DNA of 64,000 nt from Hanleya hanleyi (taxonomy: Eukaryota; Mollusca; Polyplacophora; Lepidopleurida; Hanleyidae), in NCBI GenBank assembly GCA_036873755.1, contig JAVTVY010025036.1, positions 53,939 to 117,938 on the forward strand, given 5' to 3'. The notes under the pieces were generated by a model that worked only from the letters and a program-made list of their open reading frames with translations, was not told the DNA's origin and made no database searches. Shown piece by piece: positions 11,850-23,279 of the stretch (position 1 is its first letter; every line of letters begins with the position of its first letter). Made by a program: the position numbers and the translations under genes.

Positions 11850-12175
11850 CTTCACAGGACCTACGAAGTAGGGTGAGGAACATGACTTGGGGGTCCAAGC
11901 GTAATGTTATAGATCACCCAAGTAGGTCAAATTTCATCAAAAGTTAGTCAGCTCAGAACTTGCTGGTAACAGTTCCCTAATGCACCTTCAAGTCAAAAAT
12001 CAAGGTTCTAATGTCAACGGTTCTCCTTATTTTGCCGATGAAAGGATTCGGATGGACTGACTGACTGACTGACTGACTGACTCACTCACTCACTCACTCA
12101 CTCACTCACTCACTCACTCACACACTCATTAGCGAACAATTTGCAAATGAGAGCCTACTTCGTAGGAATATATCA
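11838..12175 (+). mobile_element. Short Helentron/pearl-like element (~0.33 kb)
   Basis: It begins catgagtagtgtgattaact, has CCTACGAAGTAGG near 11862, then the ctcagaacttgctggtaaca block. A GACT microsatellite followed by a long ACTC microsatellite lies at about 12055-12125, and it ends with the hairpin CCTACTTCGTAGG (12157-12169). It is the short, probably complete, version of the element at 1-1005 and 20683-22716, lacking their ~0.7 kb module. Confidence 0.65.
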
Positions 12176-13420
12176 CAACACTTTTCTCGCCCAGTCAGGT
12201 ATAATGACCAATCAAATCTCACCGGAAGTCAAGTCCTGATTATAGTCTTAGGCCCCCAAAAATTCAATGATGGGTTGTGACCTACATCATCCTTAGTCAT
12301 GGCTCGTTTATCAAATCCGGGCCATGACGGATATCTCATATAAGCCATAACGATTACGAACCAGTTGATCCGGAAACATTCCGGAGCTGATTCCTGACCT
12401 CATGACCTCTCCGAATATGCCCATATTTGAGCGAATTAGGTTGTATATTTCATCCCATCTGCTTGTTTTGAATTCACATGTATCCGTCGTTGTCTGGACT
12501 TAAGAGGCGCCCCCATGTGGTTTTCTTCAGGGACTTCAAAGACGTTTTCCTCCATCTTTTCTCCGTATGAACTCGAAATATACTGAAATCACACCAAGGT
12601 TGCGCATCGCCCCAAAATGGCGTCCGTTCACTGGCTGTTCATTTTAAACTGACAGTTCCAGTAGTAACTGTACAGCCCTAATCTGTCTGCAAGGCCTTGT
12701 ACGAAGTTTACAGCCTGTACTATGGAGGATGACATCGTTCAGAAGGACCAACTGTGCATGGTTATCTTGAAACCGTCACCAGAGACCAATTGATATTCGA
12801 ATTTCTGTTCACGGTACACTCATAATCAGCTGTGCCCCTGACTCGCTACCCTCTTCCAGAGACTAAATGACGCTGCGACTCAATCTGGTTTATGAATGTA
12901 GTTCGTCCTCGATCCTCCTGAAGTGACCATGTCATCAACCGAATACATGTAGACCTACATGTAGGTCTCGTGATCGTCCTCGATCGTAACCATATCAAGC
13001 TCAGTCTCATTTATTGACTGGATCAAGAGTGAGTGAGTGAGTCCACTGCTTACTATAAAGCTCCATGATGAGTCTGAATTAGATAATAAGGGATCATATT
13101 GCTATAGATTTTCCAATGGAAAGGCAAAAAAGTTTCGCCTAATTTGGAGTCTGTTCTTTGCATTGGGCCAGATGCAGTTTATGTATCGGTTTTTTTTTGG
13201 TTTTTTTTTTTTTTTTACAGACAAACATCTCACACGTAACATGATTTGCTTATTTTGATGAAGAAAGTTATGAATACAAAGAAGATGTCTTTCAACTTGA
13301 GTGGGGAGTAGGTAAGCGTAGTGTAACATTTGATATATTCCAGTCTTGGTAATGGCGCACACGGTATTGCCTTCGTGAAAGGCGCCAGTTTTGGTAGGCT
13401 GATCAAGCGGTTCAGCGCTT
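12176..13420. other. Intergenic, one palindrome
   Basis: No exon was recognised. An 18-bp perfect palindrome AGACCTACATGTAGGTCT lies at 12951-12968, and a T-rich tract at 13190-13216. The open frames here are short and shared with nothing else in the window. Confidence 0.4.
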
Positions 13421-13422
13421 AA

Positions 13423-13423
<1 letters not shown>

Positions 13424-13457
<34 letters not shown>
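13424..13457. repeat. (TA)n microsatellite
   Basis: About 17 uninterrupted TA dinucleotides. It produces a spurious Tyr-Ile reading frame on the minus strand. Confidence 0.95.
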
Positions 13458-13459
<2 letters not shown>

Positions 13460-13552
13460 TATATATACGTAAATATTACATTCAAACGAGCATATAAAGT
13501 CGCGGTTACCAGGCCAAACATGGTCTGGTAACATAGTACTTGACTACAACAT

Positions 13553-13754
13553 GTTATAACCACAGGCTCGCGAGACAAGAGTCTCTTATATAACCCCCTC
13601 TATATATAACCCCATGCTTTATATAAATCCACATCGGATGTGGATTTATATAAAGCATGGGGTTATATATAGAGACCCCATATTTCGACACTTCACCCTA
13701 ATACCACCGCCCACACCCCCCAAAACTCTTGTCTCGCGGGCCTGTGGTTATAAC
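13553..13754. mobile_element. MITE with 30-bp TIRs and a nested 38-bp perfect palindrome
   Basis: The outer inverted repeats 13553-13582 and 13725-13754 match over 30 bp with one difference (core CCACAGGCTCGCGAGACAAG on the left). Inside, 13598-13635 and 13637-13674 are perfect 38-bp inverted copies separated by a single G, able to form a long hairpin. A TA or TTATAA target would suit a Tc1/mariner-like or piggyBac-like MITE; the class is uncertain. Confidence 0.7.
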
Positions 13755-14440
13755 TTAGCACAGTTTAGCATTTGGGTTGGTTTTAAAATTAGGACAAATA
13801 ATCAAAGTCACATGACGAATAGTCGGTCTAGCCCTCTAGTCTTAGTATCGCCTTTGTAAAAGTCCAATAAAGTCCGTCATACTGTTTGTACTGTGAATTA
13901 ACTTATTTAGTTTATCGTCTGCCAAACGCCTTTGGGGAGAAAAAAGAATCTTATTTTTGTCCATATTTTCAGCACGTACATTTCGACTTTTATAATTATG
14001 TCTTTCTCTTTTATTCTGAGGTCCTCTGTTTGACGCAGTCTGTGTTGTTGGTGCGATCACATGTCGGTTTCTCCAGAAATTTTGTTTAGAACACACAAAC
14101 CGATTTGGCGTATAACTCTGCTCAGCGTTGTTTGGTTCATTCAAGTTCTGTTCTGATATAGACCACTCGGATAACTGTCAACTTTTCCGCATCTCCGCAA
14201 TCAAACCATATCTATAATACCTGTAATTGAGACATAATTGGCTTATTTTGTTGGATATCTATGTAAAGCATTTACAAATATTTCGAGTTGAGGATTTAAT
14301 GAATGACGTTTTACCCCCAATCTCCACCCTTCTCGAAATCCAACGCACACACGTGTTTGTTGCCGTATGCAAGTCTTAATAACAAATATTTTATCACCGT
14401 TTTCTTGCAAACTGTAGCGTTGAAGAGCGTTGATAGGGTA
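13755..14440. other. Intergenic, nothing recognised
   Basis: AT-rich sequence without repeat structure, splice-bounded open frames or RNA gene signatures. Confidence 0.4.
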
Positions 14441-14878
14441 TTAAGGATGTCCGCTGGTGGTAAATCAAACTTTTTGAGTAATGTGTGTTGTTGCATTCAT
14501 AATTGTGTATTATGAGGAAAAACAAAGAAAAAAGGTAGGTTGGTGTGCATTTTTTAGCTGCAGGCAACGTTAAGTGGACTGACCCATGCTCAATTTGATA
14601 ACCCAGAAAACATAGGGAATGTCCCTAGTTTTGAAGCATATTCATGAAAAATTCATATAAATAGTATTTAACTTTTTCTTATATTCTAACTGTTTGCAGA
14701 TAATCACATTGTCTATAAAAAATTATCAAATTGGATGGATGTTGGTGTAAAAAATTCTCGGCTAGAAGGCTTTTAAAGGAAATCTCTATCTCTTAACCTA
14801 TAGGAGAGGGAGATAACCCAATAGGAAACCCAGGCAAAATGACTGCCAAAGCCAAAAACCACCAGCGGACATCCTTAA
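14441..14878. mobile_element. TTAA MITE family 2, copy 1
   Basis: The ends are perfect inverted repeats beginning TTAAGGATGTCCGCTGGTGG, with TTAA as target duplication. A second, diverged copy is at 53095-53540. There is no coding sequence. TTAA specificity suggests mobilisation by a piggyBac- or Kolobok-type transposase. Confidence 0.8.
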
Positions 14879-15064
14879 CTTGTGGCTCTTTACAAAATGA
14901 GGTAAAATTCCATTCATATTGAAGGATAGTTTAAACGCGGTATGGCATATCCTCAACAGACGCTGCAATAAATAGGCCATCAATTGTACATTTCCACCAT
15001 CGATATCCGATTACAGGCTAGACAGCTCGGTAAATTTGTAGTACTACTATTTGCCTTATCCTTC

Positions 15065-15263
15065 TGACGTCACATTATCGACCTTCGATTGTACAGTGCT
15101 ACTAAATATAGCTCACGCGATCTATTTTTGTCTGGGAGAGTCCAAGTACAATGACGTAGGGAACTATTTTCTGAAAGAAATATACAGAGCAGACCCATGA
15201 TGATGACTCATCATTGACGTCAGAATAAATTACAATCTAGGCCAGGAGCTTTGTGATATAAGG
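15065..15263 (+). promoter_or_regulatory. bZIP copy A promoter: CRE, AP-1, CRE, TATA
   Basis: A distal CRE TGACGTCA lies at 15065-15072, AP-1 TGACTCA at 15204-15210, a proximal CRE TGACGTCA at 15215-15222, and TATAAGG at 15257-15263. The same order and spacing recur in copy B (25746-25948), with surrounding sequence much less conserved. A proximal CRE 35 bp before a TATA box is typical of signal- or stress-inducible promoters. The downstream segment accgccagt(t/c)cgcc is conserved in all units and probably lies in the transcribed leader. The promoter role is inferred from motifs and conservation. Confidence 0.6.
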
Positions 15264-17988
15264 TTAGTCGCCAATACAGTTACCGCCAGTTCGCCAGAGA
15301 AGCTCGGATCACCATTACCACAAGACCACAACACCTGGAAGAAGGATACCCCGCTTTAACGAATGAAAACAGTGCTGGTGGTACGAGTTGACAGTCAGTG
15401 AAACCGGCAGATTTCTCTTTTAATTTACTTAAAAAGAAATAACAGTGGGCCGAAGAACCGGGGCCGTTATGTGCGAACCAAAATGTGATATCCGATGGAC
15501 AGGCCTGAGCCCTTGATGAATGAAAACAACGAGTCCGAGAAGGCCAGTAATAAAGCCAAATTAATCTTTTATTATTTTTTGTCGAAGACAGTATGGAGGA
15601 AATTGTATCTGTGTGGTAATACACAGTGAAGCTGGCGATCACTTTGAATAAAACATTTCAACTGTTGATGGCATTCTCTGTATTTCGACTGTTTATTTTG
15701 AAGTCGTTTTAAGGAATGTCCAGCCCGATATCGGTAAAGCAATTTGCGTGCGATTCGGAAATCCACTATAGAAAAACCCCTTTCGTCTTGCTTACAATGG
15801 ACAGATATTTGCAGTACAGATGAAGGATACGAAAAAAAATAATTAACATTGAGAAATAATGCTGAAATTTTAGGCACAGTTAGACAGTCTGCATGGAGTT
15901 GAATCTGGTCTTTATCCAGAACCGAAAACTATTAAGATAATTTAAATTTGAGCGATTTATGTAATAATTTGCTCAAGTAAGATTGTTATAGGTATACTGT
16001 CTTGTATATAATTATCTAGGGGACCAGGTCACATTGTACAGTTCAGAACTCGCGCAGATTAACGATTAAATGAACAAAGTTTTTCTTTACGGAACTCGTT
16101 TATAAAAAGCTGGAAATAATGGATTGTGAATTGCAAGTTTCCACTCAAGTTTTATTGATGCACCAAAATTGAAATTTGGCATTCGTTTTCGTTCTTCTTG
16201 GGTTTCTTTGTCAGACAAGTCGCTGCAAATTATATCGCATAATAAACGAAAAAATATAACTTTGAAAAAGTTTGTCTATTTTGTTTTACATCTGTCGCCA
16301 GTTATATCGAGAGCCAGCAGAGCAAATTTAAATCAGTTTTATTGAAGCATAGAAATGACAAGGGAAATTAAATCTCGATTTTTAGTTTAGTTCCTATGAA
16401 CTATAAAGCAAAACTCAGGCATTAGTTTGATTTAACCTTTGTCGATTTAAATAAATCTGTCTCAACCTCAATATTCGAAGAAATACAACTGGGTCATGTG
16501 CATGGAGACGTTCGATTTTAGGAAGTACACCATGGTACGTACCCTGGTACCGTGGGCCAGTTATTGGAATTCTACTTGGCTCTTAAGACGTAATTACAAA
16601 CAGAAGCAAATTAGTGCATTTGCCTCTGCCACAAGTGTATAAGTGTACAAAGGAAAATTCCATCACATGTGGAGATTAAACCTGCCTATTGCGAAATACA
16701 TCCTCCATTATCTGTTAGAGATAATATCCGGTAGCCCGCTAGAAAAAAAAATGTATGTAGCTGGACAATATAGTTTCTTGATTGCGCAATATGTTCAGTT
16801 ATCGTCATATATTCCCTTCATGCTCTATCGACAGGGTTGTCTCTCAGTTTGACTCAATAGTACCCTACAGAGGCTGCCGTTTAGCGTATCTAATATTCAC
16901 CCATAATGATCCATAATAGCTTGGGGTGATTTCCTGAAAACTTGGTCGACTGTTTTGTCAATCAGTAAACGTTACTAGTTCCATTTTAATATTCAGTAAC
17001 GGAAAATTAAAATTCAGCTAGTACTTATTGTGCAGCTCAAAAAGGATTTCTAGCTACTCTGGAACGTTTTATATATAGCAACATATTAAAATGCTGTAGA
17101 GAATTTTGTCATATGAGGCTAGATTGTACATTAGGCCCAACTATGACCCACCCCAGGTCGAATTCTTGACCAGCAATGAGCTTTTTTCTCTGATTGACAG
17201 TTTAATAGATATTTTATAGTTAATCTTATATCCGTATATGAATCAATATATTATTTCAGATCAATAAGTTACATTGATACTATATTTGAGGTCACATTTC
17301 CATTGTCCCCTTAAATAATAGGATTAGCCTATCTAAAACTAGATCCCCTCTTGACAGAATATCTAAAACTAGATCCCCTCTTGACAGAATATCTAAAACT
17401 AGATCCCCTCTTGACAGAATATCTAAAACTAGATCCCCTCTTGACAGAATATCTAAAACTAGATCCCCTCTTGACAGAAAAGCTGAAGCAAATTTGTATT
17501 TGCATTCACTTTATGAAACTGGGTTGCAATTTGGGTTTTAAACAGAATTATTTTCTGATATCGTCTACATAAGACAACATATGTGTGTGCTTCTACGAGT
17601 AGAAATGAGCACCATGGAATGATCATTCGTTTGTACACGTACGTCAAAATAAACTAAAATAATGCCACATTTCTTGCAGTTTCCTTTCTAATATTGTTTG
17701 TTGGGTAGTTCATTTGACATATTCAGGATTGGGTCCATCCGATTGCAAAACGACACACCACAGTTAAAACCGAGGGCTATAAACCCAGAATGGTGTGAAG
17801 AGAAAGGTTAGAATGAAGATGTTCTTCCTCCTAATTATAGAGCGGCATGGGGTCTGTCCCGTAGCTGCTATAATATTTCTGGGTATGGGTGTGGCTGGTG
17901 AGAAAATTTGTGTTAACTCTATACGGATTTTTAATTTTACAACACAATTGGTTGAATATCTTTTATTGTTTGAGACCCAATAATGTAG
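15264..17988 (+). other. Leader exon and intron of bZIP copy A (inferred)
   Basis: This stretch aligns piecemeal with 25949-28970 (B), 34751-37830 (C) and the relics at 44.6-50.2 kb. No conserved open frame spans it, so the first exon is probably untranslated. A conserved tgtag at 17984-17988, just before the coding part, is a candidate splice acceptor. It includes the 30-bp tandem repeat at 17331-17480. Confidence 0.45.
17331..17480. repeat. 30-bp tandem repeat, five near-identical copies
   Basis: The unit atctaaaact-agatcccctc-ttgacagaat repeats at 17331, 17361, 17391, 17421 and 17451, with no change until the last two bases. It is absent from the matching place in copies B and C. Because 30 is a multiple of 3 it gives a repetitive reading frame (TEYLKLDPLL), which is not a gene. 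Confidence 0.95.
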
Positions 17989-17993
17989 GGGAT

Positions 17994-18770
17994 GTGAAGA
18001 ATATATGTAACGTTTTCCTCGGCAAATTTCAGTTTGAAGACGGTCAAATTGGTACCGATAAGGCGTTGGATCTCGACCCACAAGAGAGTTCTGTTGATCT
18101 GCCGACGATGATCCTACAATCTCCCCACCAGGTGACTCCACTTGAGCTGCCGATCCCAGAATCTCAGGGTGAACTAGAGGGGGAAGTGTCCTTTGCCGAT
18201 ATTGCCGATGTCATCCTGGGCCTGTTTGACCTTACGGAGCCATCTGAGGAGGAGCTCTACTCGTCAATCGAAGCTGAAGGAGAAGCCGAATCCGAAGGAG
18301 CCGTTCTTACGAATTGTGACTGCAGCTCTGACAGTTCAAATGACAGCCAGGAACCATCGCGATACAACGGACAGTCCCCAAGGGAGTCTGAATTTCAGGC
18401 GGAACTTTCCCCGTCCACCTCTGGATCTTCACAAGACTTCCCCATGTCTCCTATTGAAGAACTGGACTTCACAGCGGAAAATATAGATTTGGGAAACAGA
18501 AGGAAGGGAATGAAAACACCGCCAGATAAAGGTACCCCGGAATATAGGGATAAGCGAGCCAGGAACAACGTCGCGGTTCGAAGGTGTAGAACTAAGGCAA
18601 AAATACGCGAGCGTGAGAATGAACTACGTGTACAAAAGTTGAAAGAAGAGAATGACTACTTGAGAAGAAAAGTGGAGTCGCAATCAAAGCAACTTGACGC
18701 CCTAAAGAATTTGCTCTCAGAATCTGGTATACCGCTACCTCCAAACTTTGATACCAGTATTCAGTCATGA
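17994..18770 (+). CDS. C/EBP-like bZIP transcription factor, copy A
   Basis: About 258 codons aligned end to end with copies B and C. It has an acidic N-terminal half with a likely activation helix (FADIADVILGLFDLTEPSEE), a Ser-rich middle, then a basic region RNNVAVRRCRTKAK and a leucine zipper. The N-x3-V-x-R-x-R pattern in RNNVAV is that of C/EBP proteins; Cys replaces the usual Ser, as in Fos and Jun. It should dimerise and bind palindromic DNA in the nucleus. Odd point: the codon equivalent to the ATG of B and C is GTG here (17994-17996). The frame stays open upstream with no ATG, and the first internal ATG is at 18108. So translation needs an upstream spliced ATG, a GTG start, or an N-truncated start, or the copy is inactive. 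The coding frame is intact to the TGA. Confidence 0.85.
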   Translation: MKNICNVFLGKFQFEDGQIGTDKALDLDPQESSVDLPTMILQSPHQVTPLELPIPESQGELEGEVSFADIADVILGLFDLTEPSEEELYSSIEAEGEAESEGAVLTNCDCSSDSSNDSQEPSRYNGQSPRESEFQAELSPSTSGSSQDFPMSPIEELDFTAENIDLGNRRKGMKTPPDKGTPEYRDKRARNNVAVRRCRTKAKIRERENELRVQKLKEENDYLRRKVESQSKQLDALKNLLSESGIPLPPNFDTSIQS

Positions 18771-19084
18771 GTGTAGGTAGCGAATATAGCATTACTGACA
18801 GATGTATAGTGTTGAAGTATAACACGAATACTGGTACGACGTGAAGCTGAGTATTTATCACACATATGTCAACTACACAGTCATCGTTCTTCTGTTTCAT
18901 CTATTTTCATTTCTATTCATTTTGACATAACCGTACGTATATCTATATTTCTCAGTAGAAGGGTTCTCATATGACCCTCATTGTTCAGTCATGGGCGCAC
19001 GTACGGAACACTTTCACATGCCTCATTCGAAAGGCTTGATACGTGTACGTGCGGGCTCAATTGTCATGTGATTTTCATTCTTAA
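18771..19084 (+). other. 3' UTR / 3' flank of bZIP copy A
   Basis: Aligns with the 3' flank of B and C (for example 18960-19060 with 29930-30020) and then breaks off at an insertion. Homology with B resumes only near 23290. No poly(A) signal is evident in this piece. Confidence 0.55.
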
Positions 19085-20550
19085 TCAAGCGATATGACAA
19101 GCTGATTCAGTGTTTAATCATTCATTTCGCATGTGGAAAGGTTTTGCGCATATGTACAAAAGATTTCAACACATGAAGAAATACGTTTATTTGATTAACA
19201 TTATGTGGAATTTTTTTTCATCATATGTATTAAAGTTCTATACCTATGTATGAAACTTTTATACTTATGTACTTTTCACAATTGCTGAGAAGTCTTACAC
19301 ATGTGGAATAGATGGTTAATACATGTGTACTAAAACGGCTGGTCAGGCAGTCCGTTTCAGTATTTAATCGTTTATTTGACATATCTTAAAAGTTCTGATG
19401 ATATTTCAAAATGATTTCATCACATCTACAAATTAATTAAACATTATTTCACATATGTATAAAAGTTGTATAAATATGTGGAAAAGTTTTGTACATATGG
19501 GGTAAACCTATTTTTGCACTTCTATAGAATAAATAAATATATCTTTACAGAAAGTTTACAAATATTGTGTAAATTGGTATATCTAGACACACTGGACAGG
19601 GTAGTTCAAAAATTAAAAACAATAATTATGGATACTTACAGATGAAAAAAATGAAAACAAATGTGCAAAGGTACGACTAGACACATTTGACATAACAGTT
19701 AATGAGCTATATACTAATGAAACTTAATTATTTGCTCAACAAAAGGAATTCAGTGCAAGCGTTTGAACAATTCAATTGAGCTTATGTCTGTAGAACATTT
19801 AATATCTGATATTGTCTTCCCAAATCTTTTCATCAACTTATGGATGTGGATTTCTTTATATTTGGCGGAGACACCCCACACTATTTTACAGTAATCGACG
19901 AGTGGCTCTGCCCGTGACACGTGCTGCTACAGGTAACCAACATTTTATTTTACTCATTAAGAATAATTTACTTTTTTAACTTTTTACAAAGTTGATTTAC
20001 ATGGATATTCCAGTTGAAATTGCTATCAAAATGAAGTTTGTGCCATTCGATCTGGGTTCTAACGAAATTGGATACAATATCTGGTGTACAAAATACATTA
20101 ATTGTTGTCCGATGATATGTATAAAACGTTTCCACAGATGTATAAAACTTTCCATATATCTGAAATAATGCTAACTTTTCCACATTTGTGCATGTAATTC
20201 ATTTGTACATGTGTTGAAATCGTTTTGACAAACCTTCAAAAATGTTTAATACATGTCAAATAATCGATTAAATACAGAAACGGTTTGCCTGATCAGACAT
20301 TTTGTAGTATATTAGTCTTCTATTTCATATTTGTCTATAAAAGTTCCATACATATATGTATAGTAGCTTTAATACTATGTTGAATTTTTGTGTACATATT
20401 TATAAACTTTCGCGCATGCAGTATGTAAAATAAATTCACTATTCAACATATGTGCGAAAGAATTTTATAAATGTATTACAATTTTTGACATATGTGCAAG
20501 ACTTTCCTACATATGTGAAACAATCGATTAAATACTGAAACAGCTTGCCA
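19085..20550. mobile_element. Transposon-like element filled with CACATATGTG-type motifs
   Basis: The ends are imperfect inverted repeats (left near 19095 CAAGCTGATTCAGTGTTTAATC, right near 20520-20548, inverse orientation). The body carries many copies of acatatgt followed by an aaaagtttt-like word, on both strands. A second inverted pair (about 19345-19370 and 20267-20294) lies inside, so two related elements may be nested. It interrupts the 3' flank of bZIP copy A. No transposase was seen. Confidence 0.5.
19745..20080 (-). pseudogene. LINE reverse transcriptase C-terminal remnant
   Basis: On the minus strand a broken frame reads FDSNFNWNIHVNQLCKKLKK, then after stops PLVDYCKIVWGVSAKY and KLMKRFGKTISDIK, then SSIELFKRL. 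The H-I/V-x-x-LCKKL and YC-x-x-VWG blocks are typical of the RT thumb region of CR1-type LINEs. It lies inside the motif-rich element at 19085-20550 and is clearly dead. Confidence 0.55.
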
Positions 20551-20682
20551 TTAAGGACACAGAACCCTCCTGCAGACACTTTTGCACACCCCTGGAATTG
20601 TCTTTGTACCGTTAAAAGTATTCCGTATAGCTGTGGTAATGTATATATTTGTTGAAAGCGCATATCTTATGTATTCCAAATA

Positions 20683-22716
20683 TTCCTACGAAGTAGGCTA
20701 CAGATCGCAAATTGTCCGGTAATGAGTGAGTCCATCCGAATCCTTTCGTCGGCAAAATAAGGAGAACCGTTAACATTAGAACCTTGATTTTTGGCATGAA
20801 CGTGCATTAGGGCATTGTTACCATCAAGTTCTCATCTGAAATAATTCCGATTATAATTAGATTGATAATTAACACTTCAGTATATTAGATATACATTGTG
20901 TATGTAAACTGTATCCTATTCCACATTGGCCACACCAGGCTGGAGCCTTCAAATTCAGGTCAAATTATCCACAGCTAAAAATACCCTGTCCCATTGCACA
21001 TGGCCCTGAGGTTAATCTTAAGTACTGCATATACCCTCAAACTATGGGCGGCCATGTATGTCAAAATTACCAGCTCGGGTTGTACAGCTTAACTCACAAC
21101 AGAAAACGTATCTAACGATATAAAGCGTCAGTATAAACGCTTATGTCATCTTTTTGTAAACAAGGATCCAAACTTTAAACGCATATTTCATCTCTCTCCA
21201 AACGATAATACAAGCGAACTCAGAACAAACAGTATATTTCAGCACGTACAACGTATCAGAGAACGAATGACCTCTTTCAGAACGTACTTTATAATCGCTC
21301 GGCAGACGGGAGACCACTCGAGCGCCTCTATCTGCTTCTCCCCCACATTTTGAGGGGGTGGCTGTCGTTTGCATGAGCGACTCATAGTAAGGAGTCTCAC
21401 AAGATGAGAATGGCAAGTCCATGTAAACATTTTTGTCTGATATCTGAAGTTCAAAACTTTTGGTACCCTTTAACCTAGGGGCAAAAAATAACCACATTCA
21501 TTTTGAGGTCACGACCTGAAATAGCGGAAGTCGAAATAGCGGCCCAGTTTCACGTCATATATCTTTCTACCATTCGGAATGACCCGATTATTTCCGGAAA
21601 TAATTTCCGAAGGAACGTTGTTCGTTGTGAAACAGCTCGTTCGTTCTGAGTTATACTCTTCCTTTTCAAATAGGTCACACTCTGTGTCGGACTGGCTATT
21701 CGTCCAGAACTAGGCTTTTCATTCTGAGTTTGTATTCGAACATCGTACCGTTTGTTTTCGGTTTGAGTATATGTTCAAAGTTAATGTTTTTTTATTTGCA
21801 GGAATATAAAATGCGTTTAAGATTACAGTGGACATTGTAAGATATGCTGTCTTTTCTGAGTTTGGCTTTAGGTTTTGTAATTGCTAATTTTGACATAAAT
21901 GGCTGCCCATATCAAACAATCAGCGCTGTTTCCATAACGAAGCTGAGGTGGTTTAACGTTTATCAATGAAGAAAATCACCGATCAACCGCCATAGAATAT
22001 AATGTGAAACAAGAAGACCGGAATAGTACATTCATCAGATTGCCGATGCCCAAAATGTGTTGTCTCATATATCTAGATGACAACGTGATGTAGAGACGCT
22101 ATTTATTCCTCTTTGTACCGGTTATGCTCAGGAGAATGACATAGAATCTTGTGCATAGAAGGTGTTGGTCTGGAGTTGAATTACCGTAAACTACATAAAT
22201 GCTACCTTTCTACTATAGTACTATAAATAAAAATCTGTTGTATTGTTGGGAAAATAATGTGATTCAAAAAGTTGTTTTGATCCTGTACAAGGGCACTGAA
22301 AACCATTAAACAGATGTAAATGTATTTTCACACGTGAAGCTTGAAATCTACTGAACCTATATTATTCAATCTGTTTCCTTTAATTAACAAATTGTAAAAT
22401 TAAATCGGCGATCGTTATTTATTTGTACCAGGGCCGAATCACTAAATGACCAGAACATTCACCAATATACTTTCATTTTTTGTGGCACGAACACATCGAT
22501 GTAAATATATAAATACCCAGAATATAATCTTGCTCAATCTCACAAAAGGCATGTTATGAAGAGAACCTGTGGCTGTTATGGAAGGTTGTACATGTACCAT
22601 ATTATGATGAAACGTACCGTAGGGGAGGGTCACATCATATCTCAATAAAAATACGATCGAGTCCTAATGCCTACTGTACTTCGTAGGTCCTGTGACGTTA
22701 GTCACACTGCTCATGT
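20683..22716 (-). mobile_element. Helentron/pearl-like element, long copy, nested
   Basis: In minus orientation it begins catgagcagtgtgactaacg (22714 downward) and ends at the hairpin CCTACTTCGTAGG (20697-20685), as in the short copy 11838-12175. Its internal ~0.7 kb module matches 110-830 in reverse. It lies inside one arm of the foldback element at 20551-23279 and itself contains an 869-bp insertion (21043-21911). Confidence 0.65.
21043..21911. mobile_element. 869-bp TIR element nested in the Helentron-like copy
   Basis: Inverted ends TATGGGCGGCCATG and its near inverse extend for about 27 bp with few mismatches. A TCAAAC duplication lies at 21037-21042 and 21912-21917. The paralogous element at 1-1005 has the empty site: the interval near 595-625 reads straight through with one TCAAAC (inverse). 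This shows insertion directly. No transposase frame was recognised. Confidence 0.75.
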
Positions 22717-23279
22717 ATAAATTTGTTCACTATAAATCTGTAGGTTGTGAAGATATTCAAATTTAAACAAAATAATTTTAAAAAATGAGCCTTCTTTTTA
22801 AATGGCTATTTAAAAGAAAGTATTCAACTTTTCGTAACTTACATGATCATTTCCTGTAGAAGACAACTCCAACAGGAAATCCCTGTCTCAATTTGGTTTA
22901 TTTTATTTCCTATTGACATTTAATTCAACTTAAAGTTCAAAACTGTGAGTTGCTCGATTCTGTGAAGAAATATGAGAACTACACCAAAATTGATAGTTGG
23001 AGTTGTCTTCTACATGAAATTATAAAGTAAATTACGATAAGTTGAATACTTTTTTGAAAATAGCGTTTAAAAAATTAAAGTTTAAATTTAATTTATTTAA
23101 AATCCAAATATCTTTAGAACATACAGGAATACAGTGAACAAACTTTATTTGGAATCCTCAAGGAATGTGATTTCAATAAATGTATACATTACCATAGCTG
23201 TGTGGCATACTTTTAGCTGTATGAAGACAAGTTGTAGAGGGTGTGTAAAAGTGTGTGCAGGAGGGTTGTGTACCCTTAA

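Larger units (their letters stand above)
20551..23279. mobile_element. Foldback-type element with TTAA ends, host of nested insertions
   Basis: TTAA at 20551-20554 and 23276-23279 bound long inverted arms. The left arm begins TTAAGGACACAGAACCCTCC; the right arm ends in its near inverse. The left arm is split: 20551-20682 plus 22717-22875 match, in order and inverted, 22999-23279. The gap is the Helentron-like element at 20683-22716. Without it the element would be about 0.7 kb, mostly hairpin. No coding sequence. Confidence 0.65.

Noticed and set aside
17351..17572. TEYLKLDPLL repeat frame as a gene
   Set aside because: Product of a 30-bp tandem repeat, absent in the matching place of the other copies.
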